A DNA stretch of 64,000 nucleotides from NCBI RefSeq assembly GCF_017814975.1, contig NZ_JAGIQA010000001.1:124001-188000 (forward strand), written 5' to 3'. The stretch's first letter is position 1. Every line of letters starts with the position of its first letter. The position numbers were made by a program, and so were the translations under genes. Shown here in pieces: positions 10,895 through 20,415 of this stretch. A model generated the notes under the pieces. It did not search any database and was not told the origin of the DNA. It saw only the letters and a list, made by a program, of their open reading frames with translations. The stretch is from Cupriavidus consociatus (GTDB lineage Bacteria > Pseudomonadota > Gammaproteobacteria > Burkholderiales > Burkholderiaceae).

Positions 10895-12301
10895 ATGACG
10901 CAATCCGACAACGCAGCCGCCGCCGGCGCTGCCAAGACTGAACCGAAAGCCGAGCAGAAGGCCGAACTGAAGGCCGAGCAGAAGGTGAAGGCCGCCAAGG
11001 CGCTGCAGGGCGTGAAGGGCATGAACGACATGCTGCCGGCCGACGCGCCGCTGTGGGAGCATTTCGAGAATGCCGCGCGCGCCATGCTGCGCGCTTACGG
11101 GTACCAGCAGCTGCGCACGCCGATCGTCGAGCACACGCAGCTGTTCGTGCGCGGTATCGGCGAGGTGACCGACATCGTCGAGAAGGAGATGTACTCCTTC
11201 ACCGATGCGCTCAACGGCGAGCAGCTGACGTTGCGTCCCGAAGGCACCGCCGCCGCCGTACGCGCGACCATCGAGCACAACCTTCTGTACGACGGCCCCA
11301 AGCGCCTGTGGTACACCGGCCCGATGTTCCGCCACGAGCGCCCGCAGCGCGGCCGCTATCGCCAGTTCCACCAGCTAGGCGCCGAGGCGCTGGGCTTCGC
11401 CGGTCCGGACGTCGATGCCGAGATCATCCTGATGTGCCAGCGCCTGTGGGACGACCTGGGCCTGACCGGCGTGCGCCTGGAGATCAATTCGCTGGGGCAG
11501 GCCAATGAGCGTGCCGCCCACCGGGAGGAGTTGATCAAGTACCTGGAAGGCTTCCAGGACATTCTGGACGAGGACAGCAAGCGCCGCCTGTACACCAACC
11601 CGCTGCGCGTGCTGGATACCAAGAATCCGGCACTGCAGGAAATGGCCGCCAACGCGCCCAAGCTGATCGACTTCCTGGGCGAAGAGTCGCTGGCTCACTT
11701 CGAGGGCGTGCAGCGCCTGCTAAAGGCCAACAACATCCCGTACAAGATCAATCCGCGCCTGGTGCGCGGGCTGGACTACTACAACCTGACGGTGTTCGAG
11801 TGGATCACCGACAAGCTCGGCGCGCAGGGCACCATCGCCGGCGGTGGCCGCTATGACCCGTTGATCGCGCAGATGGGCGGCAAGCCGGCACCGGCTTGCG
11901 GCTGGGCCATGGGCGTCGAGCGCATCATCGAGCTGATCCGCGAAGAGGGCGTGGTGCCCGACGCCGCGGGTTGCGATGTCTACCTCGTGCACCAGGGCGA
12001 AGCCGCCGCGCAGCAGGCCATGATTGCGGCCGAGCGGCTGCGCGACGCCGGCCTGGAAGTGGTGCTGCACGCCAGCGCCGATGGCAAGGGCGGCAGCTTC
12101 AAGTCGCAGATGAAGCGCGCCGACGCAAGCGGCGCGGCCTATGCCGTTATCATTGGCGACGACGAAGTGGCCGCTGGCGTGGTCCAGGTCAAGGAACTTC
12201 GCCAGCGCGACCAGGCCGAAGGCGGTGGGCAACAGGCCACCGTACAGGCCGAGGGCCTGGTCGACTACCTGATCGACGCCATGGTCGGTGCCAGCGAATA
12301 A
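10895..12301 (+). CDS. hisS: Histidyl-tRNA synthetase
   Basis: Class II synthetase that charges tRNA-His. Class II motif 2 is seen as [19 protein letters not shown], the histidine-specific motif as [15 protein letters not shown], and the C-terminal anticodon domain runs from about residue 365 ([17 protein letters not shown]). The catalytic body starts at [14 protein letters not shown] (residue ~30). Before it is a Lys/Glu/Ala low-complexity extension with repeated KAEQK/KAELK units. The 468-aa length reflects that extension. Directly after the stop is an 11-bp tandem repeat that repeats TAA in the other two frames. Confidence 0.97.
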   Translation: MTQSDNAAAAGAAKTEPKAEQKAELKAEQKVKAAKALQGVKGMNDMLPADAPLWEHFENAARAMLRAYGYQQLRTPIVEHTQLFVRGIGEVTDIVEKEMYSFTDALNGEQLTLRPEGTAAAVRATIEHNLLYDGPKRLWYTGPMFRHERPQRGRYRQFHQLGAEALGFAGPDVDAEIILMCQRLWDDLGLTGVRLEINSLGQANERAAHREELIKYLEGFQDILDEDSKRRLYTNPLRVLDTKNPALQEMAANAPKLIDFLGEESLAHFEGVQRLLKANNIPYKINPRLVRGLDYYNLTVFEWITDKLGAQGTIAGGGRYDPLIAQMGGKPAPACGWAMGVERIIELIREEGVVPDAAGCDVYLVHQGEAAAQQAMIAAERLRDAGLEVVLHASADGKGGSFKSQMKRADASGAAYAVIIGDDEVAAGVVQVKELRQRDQAEGGGQQATVQAEGLVDYLIDAMVGASE

Positions 12302-12327
12302 GCGCGGAGTAAGCGCGGAGTAAGCGC
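12299..12327 (+). repeat. 11-bp tandem repeat carrying the hisS stop
   Basis: The unit GCGCGGAGTAA occurs twice, identically, at 12302-12312 and 12313-12323, with a partial third (GCGC). Together with the real stop at 12299 this gives TAA at 12299, 12310 and 12321, one in each reading frame. Confidence 0.85.
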
Positions 12328-12388
12328 ACCTCGGCCGCAACGTCATCCAAGACGCCCGTATCCAACCAACGCAGGTGATTGCCTCGAC

Positions 12389-13021
12389 ATGGCTTACGAT
12401 CTAGAAGAACAGGAACAGCTTGAGAATCTGAAGGCCTGGTGGCGCCAGTACGGCAATGCGCTGACCTGGGTGCTCATCGCCGCACTGCTGGCGTTTGCCG
12501 GCTGGAACGGCTGGAAGTACTGGGAGCGCAAGCAGGCCGGCGAGGCCGCGGTGCTCTACGAGCAGGTGCTCAAGGCCGCCGAAGCGCGCGACGTCGAACG
12601 CATCAAGCGCGCCGCCACCGATCTGGAAAACAAGTTCGGGCGTACCGCCTATGGCCAGATGAGCGCGCTGGTCGCCGGCCGCGTGTTGTATGACGCGGGC
12701 GACCTCGCCGCGGCCAAAACCCAGCTGCAGTGGGCCATCGACCACGGCGACGAAGAATACGCACATCTGGCCAAGGTGCGCCTGGCCGGCGTGCTGCTGG
12801 ACGAAAAGGCCTATGACAAAGGCCTGGCGCTGCTGAAGGACGAACCGCCGGCAGCGTTCGCGTCGCTATATAACGACCGCCGCGGCGACCTGCTCGCCGC
12901 GCAGGACAAGCGCGACGACGCGCGCGCGGCCTATCGCAAGGCGCTGGACAAGCTGGGAGAGGCCGAGCCGGCCACGCGCCAGATCATCCAGTTCAAGCTC
13001 GATGCGCTGGGCGCAGCCTGA
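12389..13021 (+). CDS. yfgM: YfgM family tetratricopeptide protein (SecYEG/BamB-associated)
   Basis: A 210-aa single-pass membrane protein. It has a cytoplasmic start ([19 protein letters not shown]), a transmembrane helix at ~18-38 ([19 protein letters not shown]), and a periplasmic TPR-like domain. In E. coli YfgM binds the SecYEG translocon and the chaperone PpiD. Its position between hisS and bamB is the same as in E. coli. The stop TGA overlaps an upstream candidate start of bamB (TGATG). Confidence 0.88.
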   Translation: MAYDLEEQEQLENLKAWWRQYGNALTWVLIAALLAFAGWNGWKYWERKQAGEAAVLYEQVLKAAEARDVERIKRAATDLENKFGRTAYGQMSALVAGRVLYDAGDLAAAKTQLQWAIDHGDEEYAHLAKVRLAGVLLDEKAYDKGLALLKDEPPAAFASLYNDRRGDLLAAQDKRDDARAAYRKALDKLGEAEPATRQIIQFKLDALGAA

Positions 13022-13071
13022 TGCGACCGCACGCGCTTTGTGGCATCACGCAAAACCAGGACCGTAACCTT

Positions 13072-14247
13072 ATGACGTCAGTGCTTTCCCGTGCCGTACA
13101 TCGCCAGCCCGCCCGCGCCGTCACCCGTGCGCTGGTGGCAGCCGCCTGCCTGGCCGCGCTGGGCGGCTGCTCGCTGTTCAGCAAGGAAAACAAGCACCCG
13201 CCCGCAGAACTCAAGCCCGTCTCGGCCACGCTGACGGTACGCCAGGCGTGGAAGGCCGATGTGGGCAAGAGCGGCCCGTATTCGATGCAGCCCGCCGCGG
13301 CAGGTAACAATGTCTATGTGTCGTCCAAGAACGGCAACGTGATGGCGCTGGAAGGCGCTTCGGGGCGCGTGCTGTGGAAGGCCAAGACCGATCTGGACCT
13401 GACCTCCGGCCCGGGCAGCGATGGCTCGGTGACCGCGGTCGCCGGCGAGAAGGGCGCGATCTATGCCTTCGACGCCAGCGGCAAGCAGATCTGGAAGAAG
13501 CAGGTCAATGGCGAGGTGCTGTCCGCGCCGCTGGTCGGCAACGGCCTGGTGGTGGTGCGCACGACCGACACGCGCGTGTTCGGCCTCGACGCCGAGACCG
13601 GCGAGCGCCGCTGGATCTACCAGCGCTCGCAGACGCCGCTGAACCTGCGCGCCGCGATGGGCATGGTGTTTGCCGGTGACGGCATTGTGATGGGCTTTCC
13701 CGGCGGCAAGCTGGGCGTGCTGACGCCGGGCAACGGTGTGCTGCGTTGGGAAAGCACGATCTCCTATCCCAAGGGCGTGTCCGAGATCGAGCGCCTGAAC
13801 GATGTCACCGGCCAGCCGATGATCAGCGGCCGCCAGGTCTGCGCCACCACCTTCCAGGGGCGTGTGGCCTGCCTCGAGCTGGCCACCGGCCAGCCGCAGT
13901 GGGGCAAGGATTTTTCGTCGCCGAGCGGCCCCGCGCAGGATGACAATGCCATCTATGCCAGCGACGAGCAGTCGGTCGTGCACGCCTTCGACCGCCAGAA
14001 CGGCAGCGAGCGCTGGAAGAACGACCAGATGCGCAATCGCCGCCTGGGTGCGCCGCTGGCACTGGGGCGCTCGGTGGTGATGGGCGACTTTGAAGGCTAT
14101 GTCCACTTCCTGTCGCGCGAGGACGGCCAGGTCGTCGCCCGCATGAAGACCGATGGCAGCGCCATCACTGCCGCGCCTGTGGTGGCGGGGCAGACGCTGG
14201 TGATCCAGACCCGCGACGGCGACGTCTTCGGGTTCCAGCCGGGCTGA
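13072..14247 (+). CDS. bamB: Outer membrane protein assembly lipoprotein BamB
   Basis: Eight-bladed beta-propeller scaffold of the BAM complex, anchored in the outer membrane from the periplasmic side. With ATG 13072 the signal peptide is arginine-rich and ends in a lipobox (LAALGGC, Cys ~27). PQQ-like blades recur as GxVxALDxxTG-type units (for example [17 protein letters not shown] and [13 protein letters not shown]). An in-frame ATG at 13021 would add 17 residues before the signal peptide and is coupled to the yfgM stop. I prefer 13072 because it leaves a normal lipoprotein signal, but neither start has a strong ribosome site. Confidence 0.93.
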   Translation: MTSVLSRAVHRQPARAVTRALVAAACLAALGGCSLFSKENKHPPAELKPVSATLTVRQAWKADVGKSGPYSMQPAAAGNNVYVSSKNGNVMALEGASGRVLWKAKTDLDLTSGPGSDGSVTAVAGEKGAIYAFDASGKQIWKKQVNGEVLSAPLVGNGLVVVRTTDTRVFGLDAETGERRWIYQRSQTPLNLRAAMGMVFAGDGIVMGFPGGKLGVLTPGNGVLRWESTISYPKGVSEIERLNDVTGQPMISGRQVCATTFQGRVACLELATGQPQWGKDFSSPSGPAQDDNAIYASDEQSVVHAFDRQNGSERWKNDQMRNRRLGAPLALGRSVVMGDFEGYVHFLSREDGQVVARMKTDGSAITAAPVVAGQTLVIQTRDGDVFGFQPG

Positions 14248-14432
14248 CCAGCAAGCACTGCGCGCTGCCGTACACCTGTCGGTACGGTGCGCGCCGAATC
14301 CGGTAGCATGATCCCTGGTCGTGCGGCAATTTGCGCAGCGGGTCGCTGACCGGCGCCGCGCCCCGACAGGACAAGCGGCAAGGCGCGCCCACCGGGTGCG
14401 CGTGCCGTCGGATCCATTGACTCCGGAGTAAC

Positions 14433-14458
14433 CGGGGGGCGGCAGGTGCCGGCCCCCG
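14433..14458 (+). other. Hairpin just upstream of der
   Basis: A 12-bp near-perfect stem (one G-G mismatch) with a GG loop ends 14 bp before the der ATG and is followed by a T-rich stretch. It could be a partial terminator after bamB or an attenuator of der. The 225-bp bamB-der gap holds no gene. Confidence 0.45.
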
Positions 14459-14472
14459 TTTCCGTTTATTGC

Positions 14473-15816
14473 ATGAAACCAGTTATCGCACTTGTCGGCC
14501 GCCCCAATGTGGGGAAGTCGACGCTATTCAACCGCATGACCCGCTCGCGCGACGCCCTCGTCGCCGACCTGCCGGGCCTGACCCGCGACCGCCACTATGG
14601 CGAGGGCCGCGTCGGCGAGCGTCCGTTCATCGCCATCGATACCGGCGGCTTCGAGCCGGTGGTCAAGGAAGGCATCGTCGCCGAGATGGCCAAGCAGACC
14701 AAGCAGGCGGTGGTCGAGGCCGACGTGGTGATCTTCATCGTCGACGGCCGCCTGGGCCTGGCGCCGCAGGACCGCGCCATTGCGGACTACCTGCGCAAGA
14801 CCGGCCGGCGCATCATGCTGGCGGTCAACAAGGCCGAGGGCATGAAGTACACCTCGGTCGCCGCGGATTTCTACGAGCTGGGCATGGGCGATCCGTACGC
14901 GATCTCCGCTGCCCACGGCGACGGCGTGCGCGAGCTGGTCGATGAAGCGATCGAGCTGGCCGTGCAGGAGCGCCCGGAACTCGCCGCGGAAGAGCCCGCG
15001 GACGGCAAGGGCGTCAAGATCGCCATCGTCGGGCGCCCCAATGTGGGGAAATCCACGCTGGTCAACACGCTGATCGGCGAAGAGCGCGTGATCGCGTTCG
15101 ACATGCCGGGCACCACCCGCGACGCCATCTACGTCGAATTTGAACGCGGCGGCAAGCCTTATACGCTGATCGACACGGCGGGCCTGCGCCGGCGCGGCAA
15201 GGTGTTCGAGGCGATTGAAAAATTTTCAGTGGTCAAGACGCTGCAATCGATCGCCGATGCCAACGTCGTGATCCTGCTGCTCGATGCGCAACAAGACATT
15301 TCCGACCAGGACGCGCATATTGCCGGCTTTATCGTTGAATCCGGACGCGCTCTGGTGGTCGGCGTCAATAAATGGGACGGGCTGGATGGCCATACCCGCG
15401 ACCGCATCAAGCACGACCTGGAGCGCAAGCTGCAATTCCTGAGTTTTGCGAATGTCCACTTTGTGTCGGCGCGCGAGCGCACCGGCATCGGCGCGCTGAT
15501 GCGTTCCGTCGACGACGCCTATGCCGCGGCCATGGTCAAGCTGCCGACGCCGCAGCTGACGCGCGTGCTGCAGGAAGCCGTGGAATTCCAGCAGCCCAAG
15601 CGCGTCGGCGCGTCGCGTCCCAAGCTGCGCTATGCGCACCAGGGTGGCTCGAACCCGCCAATCATTGTGATCCATGGCAACGCGCTGTCGGGGGTTGCGG
15701 AGACCTATCGGCGCTATCTGGAAAACCGTTTCCGTGCGGCCTTCAAGCTCAAGGGCACCCCCCTGCGCATCGAATTCCGTACGAACAAAAATCCGTATGC
15801 GGACTCGAAGGATTGA
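14473..15816 (+). CDS. der: Ribosome-assembly GTPase Der (EngA)
   Basis: Essential double GTPase for 50S subunit maturation. There are two G domains: the first with GRPNVGKST at residue ~8, [16 protein letters not shown]; the second with GRPNVGKST at ~187, [22 protein letters not shown] and NKWDG. A C-terminal KH-like domain follows from ~360. In the first domain the G4 motif reads NKAEG instead of NKxD. ATG 14473 ([14 protein letters not shown]) is chosen over an in-frame GTG at 14446 because it gives the family N-terminus and 447 aa. Confidence 0.97.
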   Translation: MKPVIALVGRPNVGKSTLFNRMTRSRDALVADLPGLTRDRHYGEGRVGERPFIAIDTGGFEPVVKEGIVAEMAKQTKQAVVEADVVIFIVDGRLGLAPQDRAIADYLRKTGRRIMLAVNKAEGMKYTSVAADFYELGMGDPYAISAAHGDGVRELVDEAIELAVQERPELAAEEPADGKGVKIAIVGRPNVGKSTLVNTLIGEERVIAFDMPGTTRDAIYVEFERGGKPYTLIDTAGLRRRGKVFEAIEKFSVVKTLQSIADANVVILLLDAQQDISDQDAHIAGFIVESGRALVVGVNKWDGLDGHTRDRIKHDLERKLQFLSFANVHFVSARERTGIGALMRSVDDAYAAAMVKLPTPQLTRVLQEAVEFQQPKRVGASRPKLRYAHQGGSNPPIIVIHGNALSGVAETYRRYLENRFRAAFKLKGTPLRIEFRTNKNPYADSKD

Positions 15817-15907
15817 GTCCGGAATCGGATCCTTGGCGGGGCCAGTTTTCGTTTGCGTTCGTTTGGAACTGCGGCTAAATTCACGGTAGCAGGGGGTTCC
15901 CTGTGCA

Positions 15908-15936
15908 TTGACGCCGACTTGGTACCGTTTTTTGAT
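15908..15936 (+). promoter_or_regulatory. Candidate sigma-70 promoter of hfq
   Basis: TTGACG (15908-15913), a 17-bp spacer and TTTGAT (15931-15936) lie ~100 bp before the hfq ATG. The leader also holds two small hairpins (GGCGC..GCGCC near 15946 and GGGGAT..ATCCCC near 15976). This is only a pattern match. Confidence 0.4.
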
Positions 15937-16028
15937 CTTTTTTCTGGCGCGTTTTTGCGCCGCTTGACTTGAACCGGGGATTTCCATCCCCATCATTCAC
16001 CACTAAACCTATAAATTTGGAGTGTGCC

Positions 16029-16268
16029 ATGAGCAACAAAGGGCAACTGCTACAAGACCCGTTCCTGAACGCGCTGCGCAAAGAGCACGTGCCGGTGTCC
16101 ATCTACCTCGTCAATGGCATCAAGCTGCAAGGCAATATCGAATCGTTCGATCAGTACGTCGTGCTGCTGCGTAACACCGTGACGCAGATGGTCTACAAGC
16201 ATGCGATTTCCACCGTCGTTCCGGCGCGCGCGGTCAACTTCCGCGTGGATGATTCCTCCGAGAACTGA
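16029..16268 (+). CDS. hfq: RNA chaperone Hfq
   Basis: Sm-like hexameric RNA chaperone that pairs small RNAs with mRNAs. It is 79 aa with the full Sm1/Sm2 core: [40 protein letters not shown] and the Sm2 block [12 protein letters not shown]. The C-terminal tail is short, as in betaproteobacteria. ATG 16029 is preceded by TTGGAGTG (ribosome site, ~6-nt gap). Heads the hfq-hflX-hflK-hflC-purA order known from E. coli. Confidence 0.98.
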   Translation: MSNKGQLLQDPFLNALRKEHVPVSIYLVNGIKLQGNIESFDQYVVLLRNTVTQMVYKHAISTVVPARAVNFRVDDSSEN

Positions 16269-16536
16269 TCTGCCTCGCGGCCGCCGAAATCCGCGGTCGC
16301 CGACCCAAGGCATCGGCCTGGCGCCCCGCGGGGTTGCACCGATGCCCGGTACCGGTGCGCCAGCGCGGCCGGTGCCTGCCGGAATGGCGGCGCGTCTCGC
16401 CGCCGTGGCTTCCCGCCCGACGCGGGGAGCCGTCCCGGCCGGGGACAGGGCAGGGCGGGACTTCCGTCGGCCATCCCCCTGAAACCATCGGATAGCATTT
16501 CGCTATTCCTAATTCCCAGCGCATTCGCGCCACCCC

Positions 16537-17781
16537 TTGGATCCCAGAGCTACTTCCAACACTGCCCCGTCGCGCGCCATCCTCGTCGGCGTCGATTTCG
16601 GCAAGCATGATTTCGAGGAAAGCCTGAGCGAGCTCGCCTTGCTGACCTCCACCGCCGGCTCGCTGCCGGTGCATACGCTGACGGGCCGCCGCTCGCGGCC
16701 GGACCCGGCCCTGTTCATCGGCTCGGGCAAGGCCGAGGAACTGAAAGAAGCAGCCGACGCGCTCGACGCCGACGTGGTCGTGTTCAACCACGCGCTCAGC
16801 CCGGCGCAGCAGCGTAACCTCGAGCGCTTCCTGAACCGCCACGTGATCGACCGTACCGGCCTGATCCTGGATATCTTCGGGCAGCGGGCGCAGAGCCACG
16901 TTGGCAAGGTGCAGGTCGAGCTGGCGCAGGTGACGTACCGCGCCTCGCGACTGGTGCGCGCATGGAGCCACCTGGAGCGGCAGAAGGGCGGTATCGGCAT
17001 GCGCGGCGGCCCCGGCGAGCGCCAGCTCGAGCTGGACCGGCGCATGCTGGACGACCGTGCCAAGCGGCTCAGGGCGGACCTGTCGCGGCTGCAGCGCCAG
17101 CACAGTACGCAGCGGCGTGCACGCGCGCGCAACGATACGCTCAGCATTTCGCTGGTGGGCTATACCAATGCCGGCAAGTCGACGCTGTTCAATGCGCTGA
17201 CCAAGGCGCGCGCCTATGCCGCCGACCAGTTGTTCGCCACGCTGGATACCACTTCGCGGCGGCTGTTCCTGGATGGGCTGGGCAACGTGGTGCTGTCCGA
17301 CACGGTCGGATTCATCCGCGACCTGCCCACGCAACTGGTGGCGGCGTTCCGTGCCACGCTCGAGGAAACCGTCCATGCCGACCTGCTGCTCCATGTGGTC
17401 GATGCCTCCAGCCCGGTGCGCCATGAGCAGATCGAACAGGTCAACCGCGTGCTGGCCGAGATCGATGCGTCCGACATCCCGCAGATCGTGGTGATGAACA
17501 AGATCGATGCGGCGCCCGAACTGCTGGACCAGGGCCCGCGCATCGAGCGCGATGAAGACGGCATTCCCACGCGGGTGTTCCTGAGCGCCCGCGAAGGGAT
17601 CGGCCTGGATGCGCTGCGCGAAGCGGTGGTGGAGGTGGCCCAGTGGCTGGCCAGCCGCCCGCCGGAGCCCGCGCCCTACGATCAGCGGCTGGGCGACGCC
17701 CATCTGTATGAGGACGGTAGCGACAGCGACGATCTGGCAGGCGATGGCGCCGATGGCGCCCAGTCGGGGGTAAGGTCCTGA
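16537..17781 (+). CDS. hflX: Ribosome-associated GTPase HflX
   Basis: GTPase that splits stalled or heat-damaged 70S ribosomes. The N-terminal HflX domain shows LTGRRSRPDPALFIGSGKA and the glycine-rich GGIGMRGGPGERQLELDRR. The G domain shows GYTNAGKSTLFNAL (G1), DTVGFIRDLP (G3) and NKID (G4). The only start codon that keeps the whole family N-terminus is TTG 16537; a stop in the same frame lies 27 bp upstream and no Shine-Dalgarno is obvious. The 268-bp gap after hfq is GC-rich, with no gene seen. Confidence 0.95.
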   Translation: MDPRATSNTAPSRAILVGVDFGKHDFEESLSELALLTSTAGSLPVHTLTGRRSRPDPALFIGSGKAEELKEAADALDADVVVFNHALSPAQQRNLERFLNRHVIDRTGLILDIFGQRAQSHVGKVQVELAQVTYRASRLVRAWSHLERQKGGIGMRGGPGERQLELDRRMLDDRAKRLRADLSRLQRQHSTQRRARARNDTLSISLVGYTNAGKSTLFNALTKARAYAADQLFATLDTTSRRLFLDGLGNVVLSDTVGFIRDLPTQLVAAFRATLEETVHADLLLHVVDASSPVRHEQIEQVNRVLAEIDASDIPQIVVMNKIDAAPELLDQGPRIERDEDGIPTRVFLSAREGIGLDALREAVVEVAQWLASRPPEPAPYDQRLGDAHLYEDGSDSDDLAGDGADGAQSGVRS

Positions 17782-17901
17782 GCCGGGCCAGCGCGGCCTT
17801 TCGCGCGGCCTGGATGCCGCGGCAGTGCTTCTGCGGCCAGGGTTCGGCGCGCCTTTCCACGGATTGGTCGCGATTTGGGCAAATGTGGCGCAGATGACTG
17901 C

Positions 17902-17907
17902 TAGAAT
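17902..17907 (+). promoter_or_regulatory. Candidate -10 element of hflK (TAGAAT)
   Basis: GCTAGAAT lies 37 bp before the hflK ATG in the 162-bp gap after hflX, suggesting hflKC can be transcribed separately from hfq-hflX. There is no convincing -35. Confidence 0.35.
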
Positions 17908-17943
17908 CCCCCTGTTACAAACTTCCCCGGACCCGTGCACTTC

Positions 17944-19302
17944 ATGCCCCAGTTTCCCCGGAATGCTGATTCGAGCCTGACACCAGGCGGCCGCTTCGCG
18001 CCACGCGCGGGGTGGCAGCGCCTGCGCGCCATCTTCTCGCTGAACGATCCGCGCTGGGGTCGCAACGGTGACGACGACGACAAGAAGGACGGCCGCGACG
18101 ACAACCGCCAGCAGAACCAGCGCCCGCAGCAGGATGGCGGCCCACCGGATCTGGACGAACTGTGGCGCGACTTCAACCGCCGCCTGAATGGCCTGCTCGG
18201 CCGCAAGGAAAACGGCGGTGGCGGCAACCAGGGGTTCGGCGGTCCGCGCACCCCGGGCAAGGGCTCGGGCGTGGGCGCCGGCGTGATCGCGGCCGCGGTG
18301 GTCGGCATCTGGCTGGCCAGCGGCTTCTTCATGGTGCAGGAAGGCCAGACCGCGGTGATCCTGCAGTTCGGCAAGTTCAAGTATTCGACCGGTCCCGGCA
18401 TCAACTGGCGGCTGCCCTGGCCGATCCAGTCGGCCGAGATCGTCAACCTGTCGGCGGTGCGCTCGGTCGAAGTGGGCCGGTCCACGTCGATCAAGGACAG
18501 CAACCTGAAAGACTCGTCGATGCTCACGCAGGACGAGAACATCATCGACGTGCGCTTCACCGTGCAGTACGTCATCCAGGACGCGACCGAGTTCCTGTTC
18601 TTCAACAAGACCGACCGCGGCGGCGACGAGGAACTGGTGACGCAGGCCGCCGAGACCTCGGTGCGCGAGATCGTCGGCCGCAACAAGATGGACGCGGTGC
18701 TGTACGAGAACCGCGAGCAGATCGCGCAGGGGCTGGCCAAGTCGATCCAGGCCATCCTGTCGGCGTATAAGACCGGCATCCGCGTGCTGTCGGTCAACGT
18801 GCAGAGCGTGCAGCCGCCCGAGCAGGTGCAGGCCGCGTTCGATGACGTCAACAAGGCCAGCCAGGACCGCGAGCGTGCGATCAGCGAAGGCCAGGCCTAT
18901 GCCAATGACATCATCCCCCGCGCCAAGGGTACCGCGGCGCGCCTGAAGGAAGAGGCCGAGGCCTACCGCTCCCGCGTGGTGGCGCAGGCCGAGGGCGATG
19001 CCTCGCGCTTCCGCTCGGTGCAGGCCGAATACGCCAAGGCGCCGCAGGTGACGCGCGACCGGATCTATCTCGAAACCATGCAGCAGATCTACACCAATTC
19101 GACCAAGGTGCTGGTGGACGCGCGCCAGGGCAACAACCTTCTCTACCTGCCGCTGGACAAGCTGATGGCGCAAGGCGGCGATGGCCGTGCGGCTGCTCCT
19201 GGCCAACCGGGCAGTGCCGGCACGCCGGCGCCGGCGCCGGAGACTTCGCCGGATACCCGGTCGCGCGAATCGCTGCGCAACCGTGACCGCGACTCGCGCT
19301 GA
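17944..19302 (+). CDS. hflK: FtsH protease modulator HflK (SPFH family)
   Basis: Inner-membrane subunit that with HflC forms a large cage around FtsH and controls its proteolysis. The 452-aa protein starts with a ~115-residue Asp/Asn/Gln/Gly-rich cytoplasmic region. One transmembrane helix follows (~117-135, GVIAAAVVGIWLASGFFMV), then the SPFH/prohibitin domain (VQEGQTAVILQFGKF and RFTVQYVIQDATEFLF), and an Ala/Pro tail. ATG 17944 is taken; an in-frame GTG at 17935 adds only three residues. hflC begins 11 bp later with GAGGAG as ribosome site. Confidence 0.96.
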   Translation: MPQFPRNADSSLTPGGRFAPRAGWQRLRAIFSLNDPRWGRNGDDDDKKDGRDDNRQQNQRPQQDGGPPDLDELWRDFNRRLNGLLGRKENGGGGNQGFGGPRTPGKGSGVGAGVIAAAVVGIWLASGFFMVQEGQTAVILQFGKFKYSTGPGINWRLPWPIQSAEIVNLSAVRSVEVGRSTSIKDSNLKDSSMLTQDENIIDVRFTVQYVIQDATEFLFFNKTDRGGDEELVTQAAETSVREIVGRNKMDAVLYENREQIAQGLAKSIQAILSAYKTGIRVLSVNVQSVQPPEQVQAAFDDVNKASQDRERAISEGQAYANDIIPRAKGTAARLKEEAEAYRSRVVAQAEGDASRFRSVQAEYAKAPQVTRDRIYLETMQQIYTNSTKVLVDARQGNNLLYLPLDKLMAQGGDGRAAAPGQPGSAGTPAPAPETSPDTRSRESLRNRDRDSR

Positions 19303-19313
19303 GGAGACCCGTC

Positions 19314-20222
19314 ATGAACCGACTGATTTCCTTCGCGATCGGCTTTTTCATCCTGCTGGCCGTGCTGTCGTCGATGCTGTTCGTGGTCGACCAGCGCCAG
19401 TACGCCGTGGTGTTCGCCTTCGGCGAGATCAAGCAGGTGGTGCGCGAGCCCGGCCTGCATTTCAAGCTGCCGCCGCCGTTCCAGAACGTGGTCTTCATGG
19501 ACCGTCGCCTGCAGACCATCGACGTGGCCGCCAACGAGCGCTTCCTGACCGCCGAGAAGAAGAGCATGGTGGTGGACTGGTTCGTCAAATGGCGCATCAC
19601 CGATCCGCGCAAGTTCTTCGTCGCCTTCGGCGGCAACCTGCGCGGCGCCCAGGACCGCATGACCCAGCGTATCGACGCCGTGGCACGCGAGGAGTTCGGC
19701 AGGCGCACCGTGGCCGATGTGGTCGCGGGCGAGCGCGAACAGGTGATGCAGGCTATCCGCAACGGCATGGTCGAATACGCCAAATCGGTGGGCGTAGAGA
19801 TCCTGGACGTGCGCCTGAAGCGCGTCGACCTGCTGCCTGCGATCAGCGAATCGGTGTACCGCCGCATGGAGGCCGAGCGCAAGCGCGTGGCCAACGAACT
19901 GCGCTCGACCGGCGCAGCCGAGGGCGAAAAGATCCGCGCCGACGCCGACCGCCAGCGAGAAGTGGTGCTGGCCGAGGCCTATCGCGATGCCCAGGTGATC
20001 AAGGGCAATGGCGATGCCAAGGCGTCGCAGATCTATGGCGATGCCTTTGGCCGCGACCCGCAGTTCGCGCAGTTCTGGCGCAGCATGGAAGCGTATCGCA
20101 ACACCTTCCGCGACAAGCGGGACGTGCTGGTGCTGGAGCCCAATTCCGAGTTTTTCCGCTATATGCGTTCCAGCGGCGGCGCCGCGGCGGCCGCGTCCGG
20201 CGGGTCCGGAGGCAAGCGCTAG
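19314..20222 (+). CDS. hflC: FtsH protease modulator HflC (SPFH family)
   Basis: Partner of HflK. The 302-aa protein has one N-terminal membrane anchor (residues ~4-24, LISFAIGFFILLAVLSSMLFV). A SPFH domain follows (DQRQYAVVFAFGEIKQVVREPG, RVDLLPAISESVYRRMEAER) and a long helical C-terminal part (EGEKIRADADRQREVVLAEA). The C-terminus is a short Ala/Gly-rich tail. A terminator follows at 20254. Confidence 0.96.
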   Translation: MNRLISFAIGFFILLAVLSSMLFVVDQRQYAVVFAFGEIKQVVREPGLHFKLPPPFQNVVFMDRRLQTIDVAANERFLTAEKKSMVVDWFVKWRITDPRKFFVAFGGNLRGAQDRMTQRIDAVAREEFGRRTVADVVAGEREQVMQAIRNGMVEYAKSVGVEILDVRLKRVDLLPAISESVYRRMEAERKRVANELRSTGAAEGEKIRADADRQREVVLAEAYRDAQVIKGNGDAKASQIYGDAFGRDPQFAQFWRSMEAYRNTFRDKRDVLVLEPNSEFFRYMRSSGGAAAAASGGSGGKR

Positions 20223-20253
20223 AACGTCCGCTTGTCCGCGTGGCGAATTGACG

Positions 20254-20276
20254 AAACCCCGGCTTGCCGGGGTTTT
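20254..20276 (+). terminator. Rho-independent terminator after hflC
   Basis: The stem ACCCCGGC / GCCGGGGT with a TT loop is flanked by A-run and TTTT. It closes the hfl transcript 139 bp before hisZ. Confidence 0.85.
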
Positions 20277-20415
20277 GTCCGGCTGGAGCCATCATTGCCG
20301 AGTGATGGACCGGGCGCGCGGGGAGGCAAGACCGCGGCAATAATGTGCCGGGCGTGGCCCGGCACCGCGGGCGCCGAGCCCGCGGGGTAACCGAATGACC
20401 GAGAAGAGATTCACC

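Noticed and set aside
16234-19206. A 990-codon open frame antisense to hflX-hflK, and similar very long antisense frames at 34838-38011, 54845-57706, 21509-23635 and 6095-7858
   Set aside because: They mirror real genes in the opposite strand, have His/Arg/Ala/Gln-rich random composition and no domain motif, and arise because GC-rich coding DNA has few stops in the complementary frame.
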